NCBI GenBank assembly: GCA_003246265.1
Contig: QKAU01000033.1
Span: 1-45,703, forward strand
DNA length: 45,703 nt
Reading direction: 5' to 3'
Origin: Kiritimatiellales bacterium
Lineage (GTDB): Bacteria > Verrucomicrobiota > Kiritimatiellia > Kiritimatiellales > Pontiellaceae
Part shown: positions 34,345 to 45,256 of the stretch, piece by piece
Layout: every line of letters starts with the position of its first letter
Numbering within the stretch: the first letter of the stretch is position 1
The notes under the pieces: generated by a model
What the model was told of the DNA's origin: nothing
Databases searched by the model: none
Seen by the model: only the letters and a program-made list of their open reading frames with translations
Made by a program: the position numbers and the translations under genes

Positions 34345-36111
34345 TCAGTGCTGCAGCCGGTGCATCTCGTAGAAGAAGCCGCGGCGCGCCATGAGGTCGT
34401 CGTAGGTGCCCACCTCTTCGATGCGCCCGGCCTTCATCACGACGATGCGGCTGGCCTTGCGGATGGTCGAAAGGCGATGCGCCACGATGAAGGTGGTGCG
34501 GTTGCGGACGGCGCGGTCGATCGCCTCCTGGACCTGCTTTTCGGAGACGACATCGAGCGCGGAGGTGGCTTCGTCGAGCACCAGGATGCGTGGATCCCGG
34601 ATCAGTGCCCGGGCGATCGCGATGCGCTGGCGCTGGCCGCCCGACAAGAGCGCGCCGTCCTCCCCGATGCGCGTATCGAGCCCGTGGGGCAGGCTGTCGA
34701 CCATGTCGGCGAGTTGTGCCGCCGCAAGGACGGCCGCCAGGCGCTCTTCGCCGCAGGATTCCACGCCGTAGACGATGTTTTCGCGGATTGTCCCGGAGAA
34801 GAGCACGGTCTCCTGCGGCACGACGGAGACGAACCGGCGGACCGTGCGCATGTCGAGATCCTCCATCTCCTGGCCGTCGAAAAGGATGCGGCCCGACTGC
34901 GGGCGGCGGAAGCCGATCAGTAGCTGGACGAGGGTCGACTTGCCCGCGCCGCTCGGCCCGACCAGCGCGATGCACTCGCCGGGCATGACGTCGAGGCTGA
35001 ACTGCGCGACGGACGGGGGCTTGCCGGGGGAATGGGCAAAGGTGACGTGGTCGAACCGGACTGCCCCCTCCACCGCCTGCACCGCCCTGCGTCCGAGGTT
35101 GTGCTCCAGGTCGGGGCACTCGAGCACCTCGCCAATGGAGCGGATCGACTCCACGCCGCGGGCCAGCTGCGGGTAGATGCCCAGCAGCTGCGAGACGCAG
35201 TTGACCATCATGCCGAACAGGCTCTGGTAGAGCACGATGTCGCCGACGCTGATCCACCCGCGCAGGCAGAACCATACCAGCACCGCCAGCGCCGCGACCA
35301 TTGCCAGCTGGAAGCCCACCCAGGAGCTGGAGCCGAAGAGCGCATTGATCAGGTCGAGCCGCCGCCCCCGCCGGTTGACGGCCTGGAACTTGGCGTCCAT
35401 CCGGACCAGCGCCACCTCCTCGAGCCCGTGCGCCCGGACGATCGGGATCATGTTGAGCATCTCCACGACGTCGGAGGACATCCGCTCGATCTCCGAACGG
35501 AAGGCGGTGTTGCGGTCGGCCATCCGCTCGCCGAACAGCATGCGCAGCAACGAAACCAGCGGGGCCATGGCGAGGAAGAAGACCAGCAGCCGCGGTTCCT
35601 TGAGCGCCGTCACCCCCACGGCGAACGCAAACGACATGAGGGCGACCGCCCCCGCGTCGCCCAGCAGCATGCAGAACATCTGCACCTGCTCGACGTCGCG
35701 CAGGACCTTGGCCTGCAGCCGGCCGCTTTCGGTGCGGTCGTGGAAGGCGATCGAGAGTTGCTGGAGACGTGTGACCAGCGCGCTCCGGAGATTCCGTTCC
35801 AGATCCCGCACCGCGCCGCTCAGCAGCGAGACGTACAGCGTGTGCGTCGGCACGTTCTGGGCAATCAGCGCCACGACCGCCACGAACCAGAGGATCAGCT
35901 GCCGCGGGTCGGCTGCGGACGGATCGGCCAGGTCGTTGATCGCGCGGGCGACGAGAAACGGGATCACCCACACCGGGGAATGCTTGACCGCCAGCACGAG
36001 CATGGTGAGCGCATGGTACCACCACGGCCGGTCCAGCAGGCCGTAGAGTGTGCGCAAGGGCCGGTCGCTGCGGTAGGCATGCTCCAGCGGCCTGAAGGTC
36101 GGGCGCGGCAT
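34345..36111 (-). CDS. ABC exporter, fused permease and ATPase
   Basis: A 588-residue half-transporter of the lipid/drug exporter type (MsbA-like layout). About six membrane helices occupy residues 30-310. The ATPase domain follows: Walker A GPSGAGKS (385-392), Q-loop VPQETVLFSGTIREN, signature LLSGGQRQRIAIARAL, Walker B ILVLDEATSALD, and H-loop IVAHRLSTIRKA. It would act as a homodimer in the inner membrane. No partner gene or clear substrate clue is adjacent. It is convergent with the secreted-protein gene. Confidence 0.94.
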   Translation of the reverse strand: MPRPTFRPLEHAYRSDRPLRTLYGLLDRPWWYHALTMLVLAVKHSPVWVIPFLVARAINDLADPSAADPRQLILWFVAVVALIAQNVPTHTLYVSLLSGAVRDLERNLRSALVTRLQQLSIAFHDRTESGRLQAKVLRDVEQVQMFCMLLGDAGAVALMSFAFAVGVTALKEPRLLVFFLAMAPLVSLLRMLFGERMADRNTAFRSEIERMSSDVVEMLNMIPIVRAHGLEEVALVRMDAKFQAVNRRGRRLDLINALFGSSSWVGFQLAMVAALAVLVWFCLRGWISVGDIVLYQSLFGMMVNCVSQLLGIYPQLARGVESIRSIGEVLECPDLEHNLGRRAVQAVEGAVRFDHVTFAHSPGKPPSVAQFSLDVMPGECIALVGPSGAGKSTLVQLLIGFRRPQSGRILFDGQEMEDLDMRTVRRFVSVVPQETVLFSGTIRENIVYGVESCGEERLAAVLAAAQLADMVDSLPHGLDTRIGEDGALLSGGQRQRIAIARALIRDPRILVLDEATSALDVVSEKQVQEAIDRAVRNRTTFIVAHRLSTIRKASRIVVMKAGRIEEVGTYDDLMARRGFFYEMHRLQH

Positions 36112-36226
36112 CGGTCAACTCCTGGTTCAATCCACAACGCGATGTGGCATCCGATGCATTGGAAGCCGATCCCGCCTTGCATTTCAATCCCAAAGGACCG
36201 CGCCGCCGAAGATTGCGGGGCTAGGA

Positions 36227-37378
36227 TTAATAGCGGCCGAACTCGCGGACGGTTTGCCACATGGCGAGCATGTTTTCGACGGGGACCCCCCACTGGATGG
36301 CGTGGACCGGGGCGAAGACGAAGCCGCCGCCTGGCATGAGTATGTCGAGCTGCCGCCTGGTTTCTTCGACGACCTGCCCGACGGTTCCCGTGGGGAGGAT
36401 CTTCTGGGTTTCGAGCCCGCCGCCCCAGAAGGTCAGTTCCTTGCCGAACTCCCGCTTCAGGAGCTGGGTGTCCATGTCGGCGGCCGTGTACTGGACCGGA
36501 TTGAGGATTTCGACGCCGACGTCGATCAGGTCGGGGATGATTTTCCGGATGCTGCCGCAGGAATGCATCATCATCCTGACATGGGGGGCCTTGCCCTTGA
36601 TGAATTCCACCAGCTGTTTCAGGCGCGGCTTGATATGGGCGCGGTACATCTCCGGGGAGATCATCAGGTTGATCTGCGTGCCCATGTCGTCCAGCTCCTT
36701 CACGATGTCGATCCGGCCCCCGAGGCGGCTGAGCGCCTCGTCCCAGAATTCCATCTTCATTTCGAGGACCTTGTCCATCAGCAGGAACGCGCGCTCCTCC
36801 TCCATGGCGAGGTCGACCAGGAAGCGGTCGTAGCCCATGAGCTGGTTGCAGGTCTGGAAGATGCCGTTCCCGAAGCAGTTGTCGAAGACCACGGGATAGG
36901 TTCCGTTTTCGGACAAGGTGTCGATCCTTTCCTCCAGCCCCCGGAAGCGTCGTTCGTCGCGCGGGTTGGGGAAGGGGTAGCGCCGGATGGCGTCCGCGTC
37001 GAGATCGGCCAGAGGGTAGCGGTGCATGTCGAAATAGAGTCCGCCATCGACGGGTTTGCGCCAGCCGATGCCGAACTCGTCGGTCAGGTGGAGGTAGCCG
37101 TCGTCTTCCCTGCGCAGCGCGTACGCCTCCGGGGGCTGGGGATTGACGCCGCGTACATCCGCCCCGAGATGCTCCTGGACTTCGGGGTCGACGTCGGCGA
37201 ACTGGGCGGTCAGCAGTTTGACGGCGATGGGCCGGTCCTGGCAGAGGCCCAGATGGTTCTTCAGCTGCTCGTAGGCCTTGATATGGATGGTGGTTTCCAT
37301 GGTGGCGCCGAAATCGAGCGGCAGCCGGTCGGGTTCCCGGTGGGCGATGCTGGCCATTACCCGGTCTTTTGGAGTCAT
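36227..37378 (-). CDS. URO-D family methyltransferase-like protein (not HemE)
   Basis: A 383-residue TIM-barrel protein of the uroporphyrinogen decarboxylase superfamily, in the branch including corrinoid-dependent methyltransferases (MtaA/MtbA type). The start MTPKDRVMASIAHREPDRLPLDFG is typical. MMMHSCGSIRKIIPDLIDVGVEILNPVQ carries the HxC zinc motif (His272, Cys274). The distal Cys of MtaA is absent; the block GGGFVFAPVHAIQWGVPVENML supplies His359 instead. The GHR/arginine motifs of true HemE are lacking. The start at 37378 has AGGTG upstream. It is divergent from the GH2-MFS operon over 241 bases, hinting at a role with methylated glycans, which is inference. Confidence 0.85.
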   Translation of the reverse strand: MTPKDRVMASIAHREPDRLPLDFGATMETTIHIKAYEQLKNHLGLCQDRPIAVKLLTAQFADVDPEVQEHLGADVRGVNPQPPEAYALRREDDGYLHLTDEFGIGWRKPVDGGLYFDMHRYPLADLDADAIRRYPFPNPRDERRFRGLEERIDTLSENGTYPVVFDNCFGNGIFQTCNQLMGYDRFLVDLAMEEERAFLLMDKVLEMKMEFWDEALSRLGGRIDIVKELDDMGTQINLMISPEMYRAHIKPRLKQLVEFIKGKAPHVRMMMHSCGSIRKIIPDLIDVGVEILNPVQYTAADMDTQLLKREFGKELTFWGGGLETQKILPTGTVGQVVEETRRQLDILMPGGGFVFAPVHAIQWGVPVENMLAMWQTVREFGRY

Positions 37379-37454
37379 ATATGCACCTATCTGTCCCTTC
37401 CCTGCGCACATGGGCCGACGCATGGTGGAATTTCCCGCACCCCGTCCGGGTATT

Positions 37455-37486
37455 GTCAAGGCCGGCCTGGGGCGGCCCACCTTGAC
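37455..37486. promoter_or_regulatory. Imperfect dyad between the URO-D and GH2 genes
   Basis: Outer arms GTCAAGG and CCTTGAC pair perfectly, inner arms GGCC and GGCC pair, and two bases between them do not; the loop is TGGGGC. The dyad lies in the divergent region, 77 bases from the URO-D start and 134 from the GH2 start. It may be an operator for a shared regulator that is not encoded here. No T-run follows. Confidence 0.5.
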
Positions 37487-37619
37487 TTTGCCGGGGCCAT
37501 CGATTAGTCGTATCCGGTGGGCATAGTATACCGGGCGGGATATCGGGGATATAGGACGTTTCTCCAGTATCGCCCCTCGCGCAGCTTCGCTAGATTGTCC
37601 CGAAATCGGAGAACATTGC

Positions 37620-39986
<2,367 letters not shown>

Positions 39987-40020
39987 CCTGGACCCCGGAG
40001 CCGGAAAGGATAAGCCAGCC

Positions 40021-41610
40021 ATGATGCGCCCAACCACCCGAACCGCCTTCATCGCCGCCATGATCGTGACGATAGGCGGCTTCGTCTTCGGCCTCGACCT
40101 GGGGGTTATTGCCGGAACGTTCGGCTACCTGACCGCGCAGTGGGGCCTGACCGATATCCAGATCGGCAACGTCGGGGCCGCCCCGGGCTTCGGGGCGATC
40201 TTCGCCCTCCTGTTCGCCGGACCGGTCAGCAACAGGATCGGCCGGAAGAAGACCATCCAGGTCATCGCGGCGCTCTACCTGGTCTCCGCGGTGACCTCCG
40301 CGCTGGCCCTCGGCTACTGGTCCCTGGTGGCGGCCCGTTTCCTCGGCGGACTGGCCTTCTGTTCGCTCTCCCTGGCCTCCATGTACATCGGCGAGATCGC
40401 CCCGTCGAACCTGCGCGGCCGAATGGTCGCCATGAACCAGATCAACATCACCATTGGCCTGACTGCGGCATTCTTCGTCAATTTCGTGATCCAGTCGATA
40501 GCCGAGTCCAGCCCCGGATGGGCGGCGCCGCTCCAGCTAGGCACGAACGCCTGGCGCTGGATGCTGGGCTCCGAAATCGTGCCGGCGCTGGCGTGGTTGC
40601 TCCTGCTGGCATGGATTCCCGAAAGCCCGCGCTGGCTGATGTCGGCCGGCCGGGAGGCCGAGGCCCGCAAGGCGATGGCGCGGGTGATGCCGCAGGATGG
40701 AATCGAAGGCGAGGTCGCCTCCATCCGCCAGAGCATGCAGCGCAGCCACGGCGCGAAGACGCTGGGCGCGCAGCTACGCGAGCTGTTCAGCCGGCATGCG
40801 CGCGCGGCGGCCATCATCGGCATCGTGATCGCGGCCATCCAGCCGATCACCGGCATCAACGCGATCCTCACCTATGCGCCCATCGTCTTCAGCCAGTCCG
40901 GCATGTCCGATCCCTTCAAGAGCACGATCTGGATCGGGGTCGTCAGCGTGGTGGCCAACCTGGGGGCCTTCGCCCTGGTGGACCGGCTGGGCCGGCGCCC
41001 GGTCGTCCTGCTGGGATTGCTCTGGTGCATCGTCAGCCTGGGGGCCTGTGGCTGGGCGTTCCACCACGCACGGTATTCGTTCGACGAGGCATCGCTCGCC
41101 AGGGTTGGGCAGAAGCTCGGTGCGGAGCCTGCCGCCGCCGTCGCCGGCCTGGAATCGGCGCACTATGCGAGCGACCTGGCCTTCATGCAAGAGATGCGGA
41201 GGGTGTTGGGCGAACAGCTGGCCAACGACAACAAGACCTTCCTGATCGGACAGGCGGCCCATCTGGACACGGGCCTGGTGCTGGTTGCCATCCTCAGCTT
41301 CATCGCCGCCTTCAACGTTTCCATCGGTCCGGTGATGTGGGTGGTCTTTTCGGAGATCTTCCCGACCCAGCTGCGGGGCATCGCCATACCGACGGCGCAT
41401 CTGGTTACCGCGATCGTCAACTATTTCGTCCAGTTCCTGTTCCCGTGGCAGTTGGCCAACCAGGGGGCCCGCGACATCTTCCTGTTCTATTGCATCTGCG
41501 TGGCCGCCGGGCTCGCCGCCCTCTTCTTCCTCCTGCCGGAAACCAAGAACAAGACCATCGAGCAGATCGAGGCCGAGCTGGTTGCGGGCCGCAGGAAGGC
41601 TGGGCGATGA
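40021..41610 (+). CDS. Sugar porter family MFS transporter
   Basis: A 529-residue major facilitator with 12 predicted helices. Sugar-porter motifs are GRKK after helix 2, RFLGGLAFCSLSLASMYIGEIAP in helix 4, PESPRWL in the central loop, QPITGINAILTYAPIVF in helix 7, RLGRRPV after helix 8, and PETKNKTIEQIE at the end. A hydrophilic insert of about 65 residues (about 351-417) sits between helices 9 and 10, longer than usual. It follows the GH2 gene by 34 bases, so it likely imports the oligosaccharide or sugar handled by that enzyme. Confidence 0.92.
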   Translation: MMRPTTRTAFIAAMIVTIGGFVFGLDLGVIAGTFGYLTAQWGLTDIQIGNVGAAPGFGAIFALLFAGPVSNRIGRKKTIQVIAALYLVSAVTSALALGYWSLVAARFLGGLAFCSLSLASMYIGEIAPSNLRGRMVAMNQINITIGLTAAFFVNFVIQSIAESSPGWAAPLQLGTNAWRWMLGSEIVPALAWLLLLAWIPESPRWLMSAGREAEARKAMARVMPQDGIEGEVASIRQSMQRSHGAKTLGAQLRELFSRHARAAAIIGIVIAAIQPITGINAILTYAPIVFSQSGMSDPFKSTIWIGVVSVVANLGAFALVDRLGRRPVVLLGLLWCIVSLGACGWAFHHARYSFDEASLARVGQKLGAEPAAAVAGLESAHYASDLAFMQEMRRVLGEQLANDNKTFLIGQAAHLDTGLVLVAILSFIAAFNVSIGPVMWVVFSEIFPTQLRGIAIPTAHLVTAIVNYFVQFLFPWQLANQGARDIFLFYCICVAAGLAALFFLLPETKNKTIEQIEAELVAGRRKAGR

Positions 41611-41699
41611 TTTGCGATGAGGCCTTGATAAGCTTGTCCCGGATGGTGTAGAGGTGGCGGGAATTAAGGACTCCACTCGTTCAGGGCAGGCAGGTGGCG

Positions 41700-43574
41700 A
41701 TGGTGAAGAGGCGTAGGGGCATAGTCAAAGGGGCACCGAGCGGGTTGGTGGTCAGCCTGATCCTCCATGCGGCCGCCTTCTTGCTGGCCGGATTGTTCGT
41801 GGTCTTCACCGTGGTGCAGAAGCAGGAGCAGAAGTTCGTGCCGCCCAAGGCCGTCGAACGGCCGAAGATGAAGCTCAAGAAGCCGACGGTCAAGATGCGC
41901 AAGAACGTCAAGCCCAAGGCCTCCAACCGCATCGTCACGAAGGTCAAGCGCTCCAATATGCCCAACATCCAGCTGCCCGAAATGAGCGGCCTCTCCGATG
42001 GGCTGGGTAGCGGCGGGATCGGGTCCATGGAGCTGCTGCCCGAGTTCGAAACCATCAGCATGCTCGGATCCGCCCAGTCGACGGGAAGCGACCTGGTCGG
42101 GACCTACTACGACTTCACCCGCGATCGCAACGGACGGGATATTTCGATGGATGTCGTGACGTGGCGCCACGAGATCATCAAGTTCCTTCGCGGCGGCTGG
42201 CGGACGTCCGATTTCACCAAATACTACCGGGCGCCGAGGAAGGTCTACGCCACCTGCCTGGTCGTCCCCCCCGTGCTCTCCTCCATCGCCCCCTCCACCT
42301 TCGGCGACAAGGATGCCGCCGGCGTCTGGTGGCTGGTCCATTACAAGGGGCAGATCGTCTACCCCAGGGACATCACCTTCCGCTTCTGGGGACAGGCCGA
42401 CGAAACCATGGCCGTGCGGGTCGGCGGGAAAATGGTCCTGGGCGTGCGCTGGGAAAACTCCACGGGCTACAGCAACGTCGATCCCGACACCATTCCCCCC
42501 AACCTGTGGAGGTCGGACTCGCTCGACACCCGCAAGTACTTTATGGGCAACACACTCTCCGTGGTCGGTGACTGGATCACCCTCAAGGCGGGCGAACCCC
42601 AGGACATCGAGATCGTGATCGGCGACAACGGCGGGCAGGCCTGCTTCATGCTCGCCGTGCAGGAGCAGGGCGTAGAATATGAGCGCAACGTCCAAGGCGG
42701 GCCCCTGTTGCCCGCGTTCAAGACGACCAAGCTATCGCACGACCTGATCGACGCCATCTACAAGAACCTCGTGCCCGGCGAGATCAGCCTGACCAACGGG
42801 CCCGTCTTCAACGACTTTGTCGCCGTGCCTTCGTCGGCCACGGCACCGGAACCCGCAGCGCCGATGGCCGCGCCGGAGGCCGCCATGCCCCCCGCGCCCC
42901 CGAAGTTGCGGCCATGGACCCTGGCCAACGGACAGTCCCTTGAAGGGGAGTTGATCAATGTGATGGGCAGCCAGGCCGTGCTCAAGGATGCCAAGGGCAA
43001 GACGCTCAAGGTGCCCGTGGACGAGCTCTCCGTCGAAGACCGCATCTTCATCGAACTGGCGAAGCCGCCCACCTTCAAGATCGACAAGCTGCAGGATTGC
43101 AAGCAAATGACTTTCCTGATGGGGCGGAACGACGCCAACCAGATCCGTCCGCCGGAGGACCGTTGCCACTACGGCATCCGGGTCCAGCAGCAGTCGGCGG
43201 GCGAATATCCGCACCGAGTAAACGTGGAGTTCTTCATCATCGGGCGGGAGCGGCTGGGCGACAAGTACATCCTGTTCGACCGCCAGTCGACCTCGTTCGT
43301 GCCCTCTTCGGAGAACGGCCGGAGGCATGAATTTATGAGCGCCCGCGAGGTGGTGCTGGAAAACTACGCGGTCGACAACGAACCGCGCGGCGAATACTAC
43401 ATGGCCTACTTGGCGGTTCTGACGGACGAGCGCGGCGAGGTGATCGGGGTTGGAACATCCGCGGATTGGCTGTACGAAAACTACGACAACCTCAAGCAGC
43501 GCTATGCGGGGAACTACATGGACAAGAACTGTCTCAGGACCTACCCGACGCGCCCGCCCCGGACCCGCTACTAG
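41700..43574 (+). CDS. TonB-like / PA14-like / SHD1-like composite membrane protein
   Basis: A 624-residue protein of mixed architecture. A basic N-terminus and one membrane helix (about residues 15-39, SLILHAAAFLLAGLFVVF) are followed by a Lys/Pro-rich stretch (40-85) as in TonB proteins. Then comes a PA14-like beta domain (about 135-330) with WWLVHYKGQIVYPRDITFRFWGQADETMAVRVGG, an Ala/Pro linker (about 385-400), and an SHD1-like domain (about 403-451), RPWTLANGQSLEGELI then LKVPVDELSVEDR. A C-terminal domain of about 165 residues is unassigned. A GTG at 41694 is an alternative start. The last 41 bases overlap convergent pdxB. Function unknown. Confidence 0.8.
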   Translation: MVKRRRGIVKGAPSGLVVSLILHAAAFLLAGLFVVFTVVQKQEQKFVPPKAVERPKMKLKKPTVKMRKNVKPKASNRIVTKVKRSNMPNIQLPEMSGLSDGLGSGGIGSMELLPEFETISMLGSAQSTGSDLVGTYYDFTRDRNGRDISMDVVTWRHEIIKFLRGGWRTSDFTKYYRAPRKVYATCLVVPPVLSSIAPSTFGDKDAAGVWWLVHYKGQIVYPRDITFRFWGQADETMAVRVGGKMVLGVRWENSTGYSNVDPDTIPPNLWRSDSLDTRKYFMGNTLSVVGDWITLKAGEPQDIEIVIGDNGGQACFMLAVQEQGVEYERNVQGGPLLPAFKTTKLSHDLIDAIYKNLVPGEISLTNGPVFNDFVAVPSSATAPEPAAPMAAPEAAMPPAPPKLRPWTLANGQSLEGELINVMGSQAVLKDAKGKTLKVPVDELSVEDRIFIELAKPPTFKIDKLQDCKQMTFLMGRNDANQIRPPEDRCHYGIRVQQQSAGEYPHRVNVEFFIIGRERLGDKYILFDRQSTSFVPSSENGRRHEFMSAREVVLENYAVDNEPRGEYYMAYLAVLTDERGEVIGVGTSADWLYENYDNLKQRYAGNYMDKNCLRTYPTRPPRTRY

Positions 43575-44727
43575 TCGCCTCCGCCCACCTGAACCCGAGC
43601 GCAAGGATCTTCCTTTTCAGCCCCTCCGGGCAGTTGCTGGCGCGGACCTCCGTATGCATGAATTCCCGCCGCATCCGGTAGACCTTCCGCAGGGCATCGA
43701 AGTTGCGTGCGCGGTCGATCTCGTTGGGCGCCGCGGCGTCGCGGATCAGCCGGTCGTCGGCATCGATGGCGTAGACCTTGCGCACCAGCTTGTGCAGTAC
43801 ATCCTCGTCGTCCCTTCCCGCGCAGTCGATGTCGATGCATGGCACGGCGGGCGGCGGCAGGGAGGCGGCCACGTTCCAGTTCTTCGGGATCTCGAAGAAA
43901 TTGCAGAGTTCCTCGTAGCAGGCGATGGTGCCGTTGAGCTTGCCTTCGTAGGAGTGGCCCGCGATGTGCGCGGTCGCCAGGTCGGCCATCCTGAGCACGT
44001 CGGTGCGAAATGCGGGCTCCGGACTCCACACGTCGAGCACCATGTGCGAGACGGCGCCGGCGCCCCGGGCCTCCAGGAGGGCGTCGTAGTCGCACACGCT
44101 GCCGCGCGCGGCATTGATGAAGACGGCGCCGGGCCTGAGCTGTTCGAAGAAGACATAGTCGGCCAGGCGCTCGGTCGGCCAGGGCTTTTCCCGGACCAGC
44201 GGAACATGGAGCGTGACGATGTCCGCCTGGCCGAGCAGTTCTTCCAGCGGCAGGAAGTCGGGGTCGGCCATGGTGGCCGCCAGCGGTGGATCGTTGCGCA
44301 GGACGCGCATGCCGAGCGCATCGCATTTCTTCGCCACCCGGCTCCCGACCTGCCCGCAACCCACCACGCCGAGGGTCCTGCCCTGCAGGTCGAAGGCATG
44401 CCGGCGCGAGAGGGAGAGCAGGGCGGCGACCACGTACTCCGACACGCTGTTGGCATTGCACCCGGGTGCGGCGCACCAGTAGATGCCACGGGCCTCGAGG
44501 TCGGCCGCCTCGACATGGTCGGTACCCGCCGTGGCCGTTCCGACGAACTGCACCGCCGTTCCCTTGAGCAGGTTGCGATCCACGCGGGTCTTCGATCGGA
44601 CGATCAGCGCATCGGCATCGAGGAGATGGTCGCGGGTGATCGCGCGGTCGGGAACGATCTCGGTCCGTCCGGCATGCGCGAAGGCCTCGCGACCCAGCAG
44701 CACGGTTTCGGCGCACACAATCTTCAT
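43534..44727 (-). CDS. pdxB: Erythronate-4-phosphate dehydrogenase
   Basis: A 397-residue 2-hydroxyacid dehydrogenase that oxidises 4-phosphoerythronate in the DXP-dependent route to pyridoxal phosphate. NAD site GCGQVG is at 123-128; the catalytic set is Arg208 (NAARGS), Glu237 (SPEP) and His254 (TAHIAG), the same numbering as in E. coli PdxB. The C-terminal dimerisation domain with LRKVYRMRREFMHTEV is specific for PdxB and separates it from SerA or lactate dehydrogenases. Start 44727 follows a GGAG-containing leader. The 3' end overlaps the convergent composite membrane gene by 41 bases. No other pdx gene is in the window. Confidence 0.92.
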   Translation of the reverse strand: MKIVCAETVLLGREAFAHAGRTEIVPDRAITRDHLLDADALIVRSKTRVDRNLLKGTAVQFVGTATAGTDHVEAADLEARGIYWCAAPGCNANSVSEYVVAALLSLSRRHAFDLQGRTLGVVGCGQVGSRVAKKCDALGMRVLRNDPPLAATMADPDFLPLEELLGQADIVTLHVPLVREKPWPTERLADYVFFEQLRPGAVFINAARGSVCDYDALLEARGAGAVSHMVLDVWSPEPAFRTDVLRMADLATAHIAGHSYEGKLNGTIACYEELCNFFEIPKNWNVAASLPPPAVPCIDIDCAGRDDEDVLHKLVRKVYAIDADDRLIRDAAAPNEIDRARNFDALRKVYRMRREFMHTEVRASNCPEGLKRKILALGFRWAEATSSGSGAGASGRS

Positions 44728-44781
44728 GGCGGGATTCTCCGCCGGAAGGAGCGGCCGCTCAAGTTCCAAAAAGGGGGAAAA

Positions 44782-45105
44782 TCAGCGCCGCCGGGTGTGC
44801 CGCTGGTTGATCGGATGGTGGCGCGAATGCTGGCGGTGCCGTTCGTGGGTCGAGTTCTTCTTCCAGAGGTGGGGATACCACAGCTTGGCGGTGGCCACGA
44901 TCGTGAGCAGGATGGTGAAGGTCACCGTCATCACCAGGACGAAGACCGCCCGCTGCCGGCTGGCGCCGCTCCCGTCCTCCTGGGAAAGAAAGGAAAGGGC
45001 AAGCAGAAGCCCCACCACCAGGGTCAGGATCAGGGCCCCGGCAACCACCGGGTGCGGCCGCATGGTGAAATGCGGTACTTTTCCCCTGGTTGGCGTCATC
45101 GGCAT
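44782..45105 (-). CDS. Small two-helix membrane protein
   Basis: A 107-residue protein. A short basic N-terminus is followed by two membrane helices (about residues 20-41 and 52-74) with the turn SQEDGSGASRQR between them, then a strongly basic, His-rich tail (KNSTHERHRQHSRHHP...). AGGA lies about 8 bases before the ATG. No family recognised. It precedes pdxB on the same strand with a 54-base gap and follows tRNA-Leu. The His-rich tail might bind metal or lipid headgroups, but this is a guess. Confidence 0.66.
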   Translation of the reverse strand: MPMTPTRGKVPHFTMRPHPVVAGALILTLVVGLLLALSFLSQEDGSGASRQRAVFVLVMTVTFTILLTIVATAKLWYPHLWKKNSTHERHRQHSRHHPINQRHTRRR

Positions 45106-45125
45106 GGTTCAGTCCTGCTTGGAGT

Positions 45126-45209
45126 TGGTGGGCGAGGCGGGACTCGAACCCGCACGCACGTGGCACGGGAACCTAAATCCCGCGTGTATACCAATTTCAC
45201 CACTCGCCC
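45126..45209 (-). tRNA. tRNA-Leu (anticodon UAG), CCA encoded
   Basis: A class II tRNA with a long variable arm. The acceptor is GGGCGAG/CTCGCCC. The D-arm region is TGGTGAAATTGGTATACA, the anticodon arm CGGGA/TCCCG around the loop TTTAGGT, and the T-arm GCGGG/CCCGC around TTCGAGT. Anticodon TAG reads CUN leucine codons. The 3' CCA is encoded in the DNA at 45126-45128. Confidence 0.96.
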
Positions 45210-45256
45210 GGTGAAAACGCGCGCCACTGTAGGAATTGGGTGCGGGGGGCTCAAGT

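Noticed and set aside
36227-37378. HemE (uroporphyrinogen decarboxylase of heme synthesis)
   Set aside because: Lacks the HemE N-terminal arginine motifs, carries an HxC metal motif instead, and no heme gene is nearby.
37441-37560. CRISPR or direct-repeat array in the intergenic region with GGGATAT words
   Set aside because: Only two short copies 9 bases apart, no spacers and no cas genes.
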